From contig VSPM01000087.1 in NCBI GenBank assembly GCA_009775365.1, positions 1,362-9,816 of the forward strand: a stretch of 8,455 bases of DNA, given 5' to 3'. Under the pieces are notes generated by a model, which worked only from the letters and a program-made list of their open reading frames with translations, had not been told where the DNA came from and did not search any database. Within the stretch, counting starts at the first letter, position 1. Each line of letters opens with the position of its first letter. Position numbers and translations under genes: made by a program. Source of the DNA: Muribaculaceae bacterium. GTDB lineage: Bacteria; Bacteroidota; Bacteroidia; Bacteroidales; Muribaculaceae. Shown in pieces: positions 1 to 6,581 of this stretch.

Positions 1-2
1 AT

Positions 3-116
3 CTGCGCGAACACCTCAATCAGTATTATGATGAGTTTGTGGAGAAATACGGCAACCTAAATGAGAAAAAGAATGTGAAATTTATTCTCATGGAATATTC
101 AAAAGAAACAGCTTAG
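3..116 (+). CDS. C-terminal fragment of a large SNF2-helicase/DNA methylase-like protein (partial)
   Basis: An open frame enters from the left edge and ends at TAG 114-116, giving 37 residues. It contains a pattern of the form LxxxLNxxYDxFVxxYGxLNxxxN. I recognise this from the very large N6-methylase/SNF2-type helicase proteins carried by Bacteroides mobile elements, where it usually sits between the methylase and helicase parts rather than at the C-terminus. Here a stop follows about 20 residues later, so the gene may be truncated, possibly at an element boundary, or it may be a shorter family member. The family call rests on remembered motif similarity over a short stretch and is moderate at best. 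It could be the last gene before the attachment site of the integrase-bearing element. Confidence 0.45.
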   Translation: MREHLNQYYDEFVEKYGNLNEKKNVKFILMEYSKETA

Positions 117-279
117 AACAAAATACAATTATACGAGCTGAATATCAGCATATTGTGCGCAAACGACAATTCGGGAATGTTATAGTTTTTTCTATTTTTT
201 AGACCATTCAGTACACAATTAGTACATTTCGTTTGTTAATAGATGTTGAGGGCGATTTTAAGTTCTGATTTCGCCTGAT

Positions 280-287
280 TACCTTTG
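280..287 (+). promoter_or_regulatory. Promoter -7 element for the integrase gene
   Basis: TACCTTTG matches the Bacteroidetes -7 consensus TAnnTTTG and lies 22 bp before the integrase start codon, implying a leader of roughly 15 nt. No convincing TTG box is visible 19-20 bp upstream, so the promoter may be weak or activator dependent. The rest of 117-309 is AT-rich with no gene; AGTACA occurs twice near 210-227 and could belong to an integrase-binding region, but I cannot show it. Confidence 0.5.
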
Positions 288-309
288 CGCAATACAAAGA
301 TAATGCATT

Positions 310-1635
310 ATGGCAAAATTAGAAAGACGAACAAAACAAAATCCCAAGATAATGCAGTCGGTACTCAAGGACGGCAGAATAAGCCTATACTTGGAGTATT
401 ACCTCGGAAGGTCAGAGACTCCCGAACTTGATGCTGACGGCAATCAGGTCTATTATACCGATGGGGCTATGGCTGGAAAGCCCAAGTATAAAGTTAAGCA
501 TGTTCGCAAGAAAGAGAATCTCAATCTCTATTTATACGCTAACCCGAAGGATCAGCGCGAGCGGATGCAAAACAGGAACACTCTTGCGTTTGCCGAGAAA
601 ACGAGATTTGAAAGGGAACAGCCTTTTCTCGAAGATCGTGAGGGATATAAATTCCGCAGAGATACCAATGTTAATTTTTTGGATTTCTTTCAGAAATTCA
701 TCAATGAGAGTAGAAACGCCCCTTCTCATCTTAATGGCTCAAAAGTCGCCCTTAACCGATTCAAATCATTTCTCGCCGAGACACCGAAATATTCGGCATA
801 TTCAACATATATCAGACCGGACCAGCTTACGCCGGAGATGATGAGAGAATTTGCGGATTATGTTAACGCGAGAGGTTACGGACAGGGACCGATTACTATC
901 TTTAACCGATTCAAGAGGGTTGTAAAACTGGCATTTGAGCAGGAATTGATGAGAAAGAATCCTTGTGACGGCATCGTGATAAAATTTGACAAGATGGCAA
1001 TAAACAAAGAATTTCTCACACTTGAAGAAATCGAAAAACTTGTAGCAACCCATTATCCTCAGGAGAACAGCATAATCCAGCGAGCATTTTTACTCACATT
1101 GTTCGCAGGGATAAGGTATTGCGATGTCAGCAGACTTACATACCGCAATGTGGATTATTCCACAAGGGCACTCCGTTTCGAGCAGAAGAAGACAAGAGGT
1201 CGCAGCAATCATAGCCACGTAGTTATACCTCTTAGCGATGCCTTGATTGAATTGATAGGTTATCTGCCCGACAATGCGTCGCCCGATACATTGATATTCG
1301 ATTTGCCCACATATATTGCCTGCAATAACGCCCTCGGAACGTGGGTAAAACACGCCGGTATAAAGAAACATATTACTTGGCACTGTGGTAGACATTCCTT
1401 TGCTGTCAACACACTCAGCGCTGGCGCGAATATCAAGACCGTTTCCTCATTGCTCGGTCACAGTACCCTTAGCATGACCGAACGCTATCTGCACGTCATC
1501 GACAGTCAGAAGGAAGATGCAATCAATAGCCTCGGGCCAATCGGATACAAGGCTCAGTATGACAACGAGGAAAAATACAGGACACAACGTCTGGAACAGA
1601 AGACCAAACTTGATAAAGGCAAAAAGATTTCGTAA
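310..1635 (+). CDS. Tyrosine recombinase/site-specific integrase of an integrative mobilizable element
   Basis: This 441-residue protein would catalyse integration and excision through a tyrosine nucleophile. An N-terminal arm-binding region covers about residues 15-110, a SAM-like core-binding domain about 120-220, and the catalytic domain about 235-400. The catalytic set is visible: Arg269 in AGIRYCD, a lysine in the QKKTRG hairpin (293/294), the HxxR box His358-Arg361 in WHCGRH, His384 in LLGHST, and Tyr393 in MTERY. Length and layout match the Bacteroides phage-integrase family (NBU/conjugative-transposon type). The start at 310 follows an A-rich stretch and a TAnnTTTG element, and no other start keeps the arm domain. 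A terminator follows at 1697, so the gene is probably transcribed alone. All catalytic residues are intact, so it is likely active even though the element downstream is broken. Confidence 0.95.
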   Translation: MAKLERRTKQNPKIMQSVLKDGRISLYLEYYLGRSETPELDADGNQVYYTDGAMAGKPKYKVKHVRKKENLNLYLYANPKDQRERMQNRNTLAFAEKTRFEREQPFLEDREGYKFRRDTNVNFLDFFQKFINESRNAPSHLNGSKVALNRFKSFLAETPKYSAYSTYIRPDQLTPEMMREFADYVNARGYGQGPITIFNRFKRVVKLAFEQELMRKNPCDGIVIKFDKMAINKEFLTLEEIEKLVATHYPQENSIIQRAFLLTLFAGIRYCDVSRLTYRNVDYSTRALRFEQKKTRGRSNHSHVVIPLSDALIELIGYLPDNASPDTLIFDLPTYIACNNALGTWVKHAGIKKHITWHCGRHSFAVNTLSAGANIKTVSSLLGHSTLSMTERYLHVIDSQKEDAINSLGPIGYKAQYDNEEKYRTQRLEQKTKLDKGKKIS

Positions 1636-1696
1636 TTTTGCAATTGATTCAACGTCATAATGTTTTTGTTTCATTTTTGACGTGGATTTAGTGGTT

Positions 1697-1727
1697 GGAC
1701 ATCGGGAGGGATCCCGGTGTCCTTTTT
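1697..1727 (+). terminator. Intrinsic terminator after the integrase gene
   Basis: An 11-bp stem (GGACATCGGGA pairing with TCCCGGTGTCC, one G-U pair) closes on a four-base loop and is followed directly by TTTTT. It lies about 60 bp after the integrase stop codon. Confidence 0.9.
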
Positions 1728-1735
1728 CTATGTAG

Positions 1736-1994
1736 CACCAAAGCGTTGTTGATTTTCAGTGTTTTATGATAAAAGTGCGCTTTTCACATCTTGAAATTTG
1801 GTAATCTCGGAAAGTTTTTGTATATTAATATAGGCTGTCCGGGAGGATAGTATGAAAGACATTCCAGATTGGGAGTTATTGAACGGCGAAAAAGAATAAC
1901 TGAGACACCAAAACGTCGCCTGATTTTCAAAAATATGTGTCCCTGCACATCTGCAATTTGGATATGTCTGAAAATTTTCGTAACTTAAATAAGG
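1736..1994 (+). repeat. Diverged direct duplication carrying two promoter-like box pairs
   Basis: Two blocks, about 1736-1834 and 1906-1994, align along their length. Both begin CACCAAA, share GATTTTCA (1751 and 1922), CACATC (1785 and 1946) and AATTTGG, and end in an AT-rich box plus AGG. Each contains TTTG, exactly 20 bp, then TATATTAA (1821-1828) or TAACTTAA (1981-1988); the box pairs are 160 bp apart. TTTG with this spacing resembles a Bacteroidetes promoter, though the second box departs from TAnnTTTG. They could be duplicated promoters, operators or recombinase-binding arms. No long ORF crosses them. Confidence 0.55.
1852..1899 (+). CDS. Possible 15-residue leader peptide ORF
   Basis: A 15-codon ORF beginning MKDIPDWELL starts 5 bp after a GGGAGG purine block (1841-1846), unusual in Bacteroidetes, where Shine-Dalgarno motifs are rare. 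It lies just downstream of the first promoter-like pair of the duplicated block. The second copy of the block has no equivalent ORF. There is no other evidence that it is translated; a chance ORF is the alternative. Confidence 0.2.
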   Translation: MKDIPDWELLNGEKE

Positions 1995-2111
1995 GATTGC
2001 GAAGAGTCGCTTTCCGGCAATCTTAATTTATTGGCTTAACGTGGAAAATATCGGACGCGTATCGGACAACGCACGACTTATTCAAGACAATTCGGGCTAA
2101 AATGTTAAAAA

Positions 2112-2135
2112 TTCACTTGTCGAGTGAACTTTTTT
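2112..2135 (+). terminator. Possible short intrinsic terminator
   Basis: TTCACT pairs with AGTGAA across a five-base loop, followed by C and six Ts. The upstream A-run adds pairs with the T-tract beyond one mismatch. It could end a short transcript started at the duplicated promoter-like boxes. Confidence 0.45.
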
Positions 2136-2453
2136 GAAAGCCGTGTGTTGCGAAGTCATAAGGGGCATTTTCCATGACCTGGCCGACGCAGACAGACGCG
2201 GCACAAATCCGCATGGAAGCGGATAAGGTCTTCATGCACCCATACGCGCCAAAATTCCCTCAAAGGCAGAGGGAGGATTCCTTACACCCATATCGTAACA
2301 TAACGCGATACCTACCGAACGCATTTCAATATGCGCCACGATAAGTGTCCGGCTTGTCTTGTATCTACCCGAAATCGAAGAAAATAATTTAGACTTCATC
2401 ATTCTTCCGAATTTTGCATAGTACAGACCCCGGTAAATCAAATTAATTTTGCG

Positions 2454-2513
2454 GTCGGTCTTGATAGCTTCGCCACCGCGCACCGGCTACGCCGACATGC
2501 GCTTCAAGCCGAC
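2454..2513. repeat. Large imperfect inverted repeat (cruciform-like) upstream of the HTH gene
   Basis: GTCGG-T-CTTGA (2454-2464) pairs with TCAAGCCGAC (2504-2513): ten base pairs with one bulged T. Nested inside are GCGC (2478-2481) with GCGC (2499-2502) and GGC with GCC around the loop TAC. There is no U-tract, so this is not a terminator. It may be a cis site for the mobilizable element (transfer origin, excision factor or replication site), but that role is inferred only from position. The stretch 1636-2658 otherwise holds no gene I can support; TATCGGAC occurs twice 11 bp apart at 2049 and 2060. Confidence 0.5.
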
Positions 2514-2534
2514 TCGCTATTTTCAATTGTCAAC

Positions 2535-2587
2535 CGTCACAGCGGCTAAATCCCTCCGGGTGTAGCCGAGGCCGCCGTGACGTTTTC
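2535..2587 (+). repeat. Inverted repeat with alternative pairing, possible terminator or operator
   Basis: CGTCAC-A-GCGGC (2535-2546) pairs with GCCGC-C-GTGACG (2571-2582), 11 of 12 positions, followed by TTTT. An overlapping inner pair, CGGCTA (2543-2548) with TAGCCG (2563-2568), excludes part of the outer stem. The site lies about 130 bp before the HTH start codon, so it could terminate upstream transcription, act as a switch, or be a protein-binding site. Confidence 0.5.
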
Positions 2588-2712
2588 AACCCTCTCGGCA
2601 ACACCCCAGATATTGGTATGGAAGAAACCATATTCAGAGTTAATCACCCCGTAAGCCTATGCGCTATGAGTCTCTAAACAAAAATTCCAACCCCACTAAA
2701 TCCAATCCAACA

Positions 2713-3111
2713 ATGAACACAAGTATTATGAATCCGTTGCCCGCCGACAACGCGGGCATCATCGGTATGCTCAAGGAGCTTATCCGAAGTGTGTCGACAG
2801 AAGTCTTTCATGAACTGATAGAGGAACTCCGACCCTCGCAGCGTCAGGAAAGCCAAGTCGAAGACTCCGATCATTTGGGTGTCAAGGGAGCACTGGACTT
2901 CCTCAATTCAAGAGGCTACAAGATCTCCAACGCCCAGCTCTACAAACTGACAAGCAAGAGTGAGATCCCTTATCAGAAGTTTGACGGGTCGAACAGACTT
3001 CACTTCTACAAATCCCAGCTCGAAGAATGGGTGCGTACCAAGCTTATAGACGGCAATGCCATCGGTATCCTTGAACCCTCCGACTCAAAGAAGAAAGGGG
3101 GTAAGCGATGA
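2713..3111 (+). CDS. MerR-like helix-turn-helix protein (excisionase/replication-accessory type)
   Basis: From the start at 2713 the protein has 132 residues. Residues about 12-40 form an amphipathic segment (IIGMLKELIRSVSTEVFH), probably helical or coiled coil. Residues about 54-110 form an HTH_17/MerR-like DNA-binding domain: LGVKGALDFLNSRGYKIS, then AQLYKLT, a short wing, and FYKSQLEEWV. The lysine-rich tail ends at TGA inside the DUF3987 start (ATGA overlap), so the two are translationally coupled. Such small HTH proteins regularly precede DUF3987 genes in Bacteroides mobilizable elements and may act in excision or in starting replication. An in-frame ATG at 2659 would add 18 Asn/Ser/Thr/Lys-rich residues with no domain content; I prefer 2713, but 2659 and 2728 are possible. 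Confidence 0.85.
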   Translation: MNTSIMNPLPADNAGIIGMLKELIRSVSTEVFHELIEELRPSQRQESQVEDSDHLGVKGALDFLNSRGYKISNAQLYKLTSKSEIPYQKFDGSNRLHFYKSQLEEWVRTKLIDGNAIGILEPSDSKKKGGKR

Positions 3112-3947
3112 AAGAAAAAATGATTACCCCAGATGCCATCATCAGCGAGATGGAGAAACTCCGTGAGTCCGGTCATGAAACGGAACAGGAAACCACAGGC
3201 CACAACACCGGAACTGATTTCCCCATCGATGTACTGCCATACAAGATGCAGCGCATAGTCCGTAAGGCAAGAGCCACAATCGGTTTCCCGGAGGATTATC
3301 TCGCGCCCTCGATGCTTGTGGCTGTCGCCACAGCCATAGGCAACACGATGATGGTGGAGCATATCCCCGGCTGGAAGGAGAACGCCATCCTTTTTCTCGC
3401 ACTTGTCGGCAGACCCGGTGCCTGCAAGTCACATCCGCTGAGTTATGCCATGCATCCGCTGATCGACCACGATTCTGAAATGGCGGCGCAGTTCGAGAAA
3501 GAAATGCGCCAGTATCTCGACACGCTGAATATCCCCGCCAAGAAAAGAGCCGAGCAGGGACTCGACCCTAATCCCCGAGAGCCGGAGAGAAAGAGGTTCA
3601 TCATCTCCGACATAACGCCCGAGGCGGTTCACCGTATCCACTCGCAGAACAAACGCGGTCTGTGTCTTGTGTCCGATGAGTTTTCAGGCTGGTTCAAGAA
3701 TTTCAACCGCTATAACAACGGTTCGGAATCCGAATTCTGGATGTCGGTGTTCAGCCATAAATTTGCCATGGCCGACCGCAAGAGTAGTGCAAGTGTAATC
3801 CGCAAAACGAAATGTTCAGGGCTTTTAAAACGAAATGTTCAGGCCGATAAAACGAAACGTATAAAATTGAAACAAGTTTACATGTGTAAAAAGGTTTCAC
3901 AAATATTTGACGTAAGGAACAAAAAAACAACAGGTTACACCCGTTAG
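3108..3947 (+). pseudogene. DUF3987 P-loop NTPase, truncated by insertion after ~228 codons
   Basis: The native part is 3108-3793. It has a Walker A-like loop at residues 100-109 (VGRPGACKSH) and a Walker B-like LVSDEFSGW at about 199-207, as in DUF3987 proteins that sit next to primase and relaxase genes in Bacteroides mobilizable elements and probably act in element DNA replication or transfer. The family is normally about twice this length or more. Homology stops after MADRKSSAS; from 3794 the frame runs into a repeat-rich, AT-rich sequence and ends at 3947 with about 52 unrelated basic residues (RKTKCSGLLK and onward). That is the sign of an insertion in the gene. Both nucleotide-binding motifs remain, but the C-terminal part is lost. 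The start overlaps the HTH stop codon; an ATG four codons downstream is an alternative. Confidence 0.85.
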
Positions 3948-4047
3948 AACACGTAAAGTGTTCCGAACTGAACGACAACGACCACCGAAAAAAGGAACAA
4001 CTGAAAATCAGATAGTTGTAAATTGAGAAAGAAAAAAACGAAGCGTT
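3804..4047 (+). repeat. Left-end cluster of putative transposase-binding sites
   Basis: AAAACGAAATGTTCAGG occurs at 3804-3820 and again at 3827-3843 (23 bp period). AAAACGAAACGT follows at 3849-3860 (22 bp on) and AAAACGAAGCGTT at 4035-4047, all in the same orientation. Regular spacing just inside a TG border resembles the multi-site ends of Mu-like elements; IS21-family ends are an alternative. An unrelated palindrome (GAACAC, five bases, GTGTTC) lies at 3947-3963. No gene is visible in 3948-4357. Confidence 0.6.
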
Positions 4048-4128
4048 ATGTTAAAATCAGTGTTCGAACGGTTATTCTAACGTATTCAGTAATGAATAAA
4101 ATCCGACTTTTTGACCAATCCACAAAAA

Positions 4129-4188
4129 TGAATCGTCTGCGGCGACCCCTTATGCTTATGCAAGTTTAGCCCACTCGCAAACGATTCA
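4129..4188 (+). ncRNA. Long stem-loop, candidate structured RNA ahead of a terminator
   Basis: TGAATCGTCTGCG (4129-4141) pairs with CGCAAACGATTCA (4176-4188), 12 of 13 positions, around a 34-base loop holding a tandem TTATGC. A perfect terminator hairpin follows 12 bp later. The layout (stem-loop plus terminator, no ORF) would fit a small plus-strand RNA. No clear promoter is visible upstream, so this could equally be a DNA-level inverted repeat near the element end. Confidence 0.3.
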
Positions 4189-4199
4189 ATAATATCTTA

Positions 4200-4228
4200 A
4201 AAATCCCCGGTTTTTATCCGGGGATTTT
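4200..4228. terminator. Bidirectional intrinsic terminator
   Basis: AAAATCCCCGG pairs perfectly over 11 bp with CCGGGGATTTT across a seven-base loop. Flanking A and T runs make it work on both strands. On the minus strand it lies beyond the capsid operon and would stop leftward read-through into the element end. Confidence 0.85.
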
Positions 4229-4270
4229 GCCGCTTAGCTTGAAGTTATCGCGCCCCCTTGCGGGCTTTAT

Positions 4271-4300
4271 AAAACTATGATGCACCGGGTAACATCATAG
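4271..4300 (-). terminator. Terminator of the capsid operon
   Basis: Read on the minus strand, CTATGATG pairs with CATCATAG (8 bp, perfect, ten-base loop) and is followed by TTTTATAAAG. It lies about 57 bp after the stop codon of the small HTH-like gene that ends the operon. Confidence 0.65.
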
Positions 4301-4357
4301 AGTTGACACACAAGCGACGGTGGCGTTCCCTCGCTTCACGGGACAGAACAAAATTAA

Positions 4358-4555
4358 TCATTTATTCTCAATTACGCAACAACTCTTTTTCAGATAGTTA
4401 TAATACGTTCTTTCAGCAATGCCAAAACGCGGATAAATGTAACGCCGCCATATATCCCGGTTTTTTATTCCTTGTTTTGCGTAATGGTCATAAATGGCGT
4501 TTACTTCATTAACGCGCAGTGCATACGAATTTGATTTTAGTTTAGATATTGCCAT
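4358..4555 (-). CDS. Small HTH-like phage protein downstream of the capsid gene
   Basis: This 65-residue basic protein starts 14 bp after the capsid stop codon and is the last gene of the minus-strand operon. Residues about 30-56 (from NRDIWRRYIYP through GIAERTYYNYLKK) look like a helix-turn-helix with a tyrosine-rich recognition helix. I have an impression of similar short proteins beside capsid genes in Bacteroidetes phages but cannot name a characterised family. Possible roles are a DNA-binding regulator of late expression or a small head-associated protein; the HTH pattern favours the former. The two cysteines near the C-terminus (SCCVIENK) do not form a recognisable metal site. Confidence 0.75.
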   Translation of the reverse strand: MAISKLKSNSYALRVNEVNAIYDHYAKQGIKNRDIWRRYIYPRFGIAERTYYNYLKKSCCVIENK

Positions 4556-4569
4556 GTGCCGTTATTGTT

Positions 4570-5442
4570 TTACCCCTCGGTGCTTACAATTGCGCCAATA
4601 CCCTTGCCCCGGATAGGAAGGACTATAGAACGTTTGTCAAAGCCCACAATTGTGGCGCGCTCCTTGGGGTCGTCATAAGTGGCGTACATATAAACCTCGC
4701 CGTCAGCCTTAAAGACCTCATCAGCGTAAAACGCCACACTTGCAAAGGCATTTGTTGCGTCTCCGCCGTATTCGACTTTAACGAGTTTACCGTCAGCAGT
4801 CTTATACGTTGGCATTGTTGAGCATGAGAAACAACCGAATCCGGCAAATTTCAGCGGCTCGCCGTCCTTTATGTTGGTTATATCCTTGAAAATCTTCAAA
4901 TCCTCAAGCAAGAGGTCTGAAACGTGTTTAGGGTGTAACACAAGATAGCGGCGATCCTGCGGAATGTCGGCATCGTCAAAACGCTCTTTAAGTGCGAGAA
5001 TGTCGGCAAACGTAAGGCGTTTGCGAGTTCCAGCCAGTGCGCCGGACGTTGTAACAAGCGGAGTGTCTGCGGAGTCTGTCTGCGGCGCGATGGCGTGTGT
5101 CGCTTTCATCGTAACCGCCTTGCGCAATGTGCTGCGATGCTGACGTATCACGCTTTCAAGTTTATCGTAGCTGTATTCTATCGCGTCAGGACGGCGCACG
5201 ATTGTGTTTTCTGTCTCGAACTTGTCAAGTTCAAATTCACAGTCTTCATCATCACGACCTACAACCGCAATGGGGTATGTCGTGTTATTAATCAACACCT
5301 TGGGGTCAATACCTGCCGACGCAATATGTATTTTGTCATTCTCGACAAATGCGTCATAGTTGGTCAGTTTCTGCAAAAAGCTGTCATTGGGATAGAATCC
5401 CTCGCGTATCTGGTTTAACCAGACTTCTTTGTTTAGTGCCAT
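4570..5442 (-). CDS. Phage major capsid protein
   Basis: This 290-residue protein would form the phage head shell. It opens MALNKEVWLNQI and has, in order, an N-terminal segment with DAFVENDKIHI and NNTTYPIAVVGRDD, an acidic stretch near 65-80, a long helix-rich segment (IEYSYDKLESVIRQH, 88-102), a central linker (115-140), and a C-terminal part including RRYLVLHPKHVSDLLL (164-179) and YMYATYDDP (251-259). This matches my memory of capsid proteins in Bacteroidetes siphophages and transposable phages. It follows the protease gene by 3 bp and precedes the small HTH-like gene by 14 bp, the normal protease-capsid order. No truncation is seen. The fold (HK97-like) is inferred from family and neighbour, not from a diagnostic motif. 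Confidence 0.85.
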   Translation of the reverse strand: MALNKEVWLNQIREGFYPNDSFLQKLTNYDAFVENDKIHIASAGIDPKVLINNTTYPIAVVGRDDEDCEFELDKFETENTIVRRPDAIEYSYDKLESVIRQHRSTLRKAVTMKATHAIAPQTDSADTPLVTTSGALAGTRKRLTFADILALKERFDDADIPQDRRYLVLHPKHVSDLLLEDLKIFKDITNIKDGEPLKFAGFGCFSCSTMPTYKTADGKLVKVEYGGDATNAFASVAFYADEVFKADGEVYMYATYDDPKERATIVGFDKRSIVLPIRGKGIGAIVSTEG

Positions 5443-5445
5443 TCG

Positions 5446-6519
5446 TTATTTGCGTTTTAATAATTCTTTTTCAATAAGTTGTGCGTATAATTCGGGGTGT
5501 GCCTCAAGATATTCCGGTTCATATCGGCGGTAATAGTCAAGGTCTTTGACACCGTGACTGTTGCCGTGCGTTTCGGCCACAAGGCGTTTATATAGTGACG
5601 GATTGTCCATTAACTCGTTCGGGGCGTATTTACGGTACATTTCAAGCGTCCATCGACTTTTATCTTTTGGCAGGTTGACAAACTCCGAAAGTCTGACCGG
5701 GCCGTGCATGGAATCCAAGACATTACGGAGAGCCTCAACGCCCATGCGCTCGCCGATCTGCCGGAACGTGTGCTGCTCCGGTGGAAGCACTTTTGACATA
5801 TTGTGATCTAAAAGCGCGTCAATTTCAACCTTTTGCATTTCTTTACGTCCGGCGCAATACGTTTGGAAAGCCTTGATATTGCCGCTTGCCATAGCAAGAA
5901 AACTTGTGCGGTCATTGTCAGTTATAAGACCGTTTTTAATTGCCTCGTCCACCTCCTTTTCGACGTTTGAAGGCTCTTTCAACAGCGTTTTAACTGCATT
6001 GACAATAGCGTTGTCGTTTGCACTCTCTTCAAGTCCGAGAATATCGATCAGCCGGACGCGGAGTGCTTGCCCGGGCTTTTCCTTCCCGGCATTATCAGCC
6101 AATGAAAGCAATCTTACAAAATCTTTCTTTGCATAAAGTTTCACCGCGTTTTCGTTAGCCGGAATATCAACGATGGATATTTCAAATAAATCACACTGTA
6201 TAACGGTTTTAACTCCATCAATAACAGCTTCTTTTATAATGTCAATACCTATTGAGGCACTACGTAAAAAGCCGTTTTCAACCTGCTTTTTAACTTTTGC
6301 CCCTAATTCTGTGTCCTCATCGAAAACAGCTTCAGCAATCAGCTTCTTTCCCTCCTTATGGACGTTCTCCCAGCGACCTATTACACCGCTTTCTCGCTCG
6401 TGCATGTAAAGCATTATCGGGTTACGTTCAAACTTGGCCGTATTGATCCCGGAGGTTAGAACTACACTCCCATGACTGTTTAATGTCTCGTCCGAGACTA
6501 TGAATTTAATTCCTGCCAT
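5446..6519 (-). CDS. Prohead protease fused to a scaffold-like domain (Mu gpI-like)
   Basis: The protein has 357 residues. Residues 1-135 form an HK97/Mu-type prohead serine protease that would mature the head by cleaving scaffold and itself. The expected catalytic set is visible: His40 in MLYMHE, Ser89 in RSASIGI (Ser87 is close by) and Glu113 in LFEISIVDIPAN. Residues about 185-222 (EVDEAIKNGLITDNDR, then FLAMASGN) resemble the C-terminal scaffold region of Mu gpI-like proteins. The last 65 residues contain two similar ~23-residue units at 294-316 and 329-351, both of the form YRxYxPxxLxxxPxLY. The gene opens the capsid operon, 3 bp before the capsid gene, with a promoter about 30 bp upstream and a double operator beyond it. 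The start at 6519 fits that promoter and leaves an AT-rich ~20-nt leader. Confidence 0.92.
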   Translation of the reverse strand: MAGIKFIVSDETLNSHGSVVLTSGINTAKFERNPIMLYMHERESGVIGRWENVHKEGKKLIAEAVFDEDTELGAKVKKQVENGFLRSASIGIDIIKEAVIDGVKTVIQCDLFEISIVDIPANENAVKLYAKKDFVRLLSLADNAGKEKPGQALRVRLIDILGLEESANDNAIVNAVKTLLKEPSNVEKEVDEAIKNGLITDNDRTSFLAMASGNIKAFQTYCAGRKEMQKVEIDALLDHNMSKVLPPEQHTFRQIGERMGVEALRNVLDSMHGPVRLSEFVNLPKDKSRWTLEMYRKYAPNELMDNPSLYKRLVAETHGNSHGVKDLDYYRRYEPEYLEAHPELYAQLIEKELLKRK

Positions 6520-6544
6520 TGAATTTAAACAATTGATTTCAGTG

Positions 6545-6576
6545 CAAATTTATAAATCAATTGTCTAACAAGCAAA
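6545..6576 (-). promoter_or_regulatory. Promoter of the protease-capsid operon
   Basis: On the minus strand TTTG (6576-6573) is followed by 20 bp and TAAATTTG (6552-6545), a full match to the Bacteroidetes sigma-ABfr promoter. The predicted transcription start is about 20 nt before the protease ATG. Confidence 0.8.
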
Positions 6577-6581
6577 AAAGT

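Noticed and set aside
2174..2344. 56-codon plus-strand ORF beginning MTWPTQTDAA
   Set aside because: It overlaps the minus-strand ORF above, has no family resemblance and no promoter. It is probably chance.
2232..2483. 83-codon minus-strand ORF in the integrase-HTH gap
   Set aside because: No recognised domain, no promoter or terminator fitted to it, and its 5' end runs into the inverted repeat at 2454. A faint feeling of having seen a similar hypothetical protein is not enough to call it.
3006..3641. Minus-strand ORFs of 118, 96 and 70 codons
   Set aside because: They are antisense shadows of the HTH and DUF3987 genes, whose reading frames have clear domain motifs.
4303..4821. Plus-strand ORFs of 69 and 90 codons
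   Set aside because: They lie antisense to the small HTH-like and capsid genes in the same operon and have no domain content; shadows.
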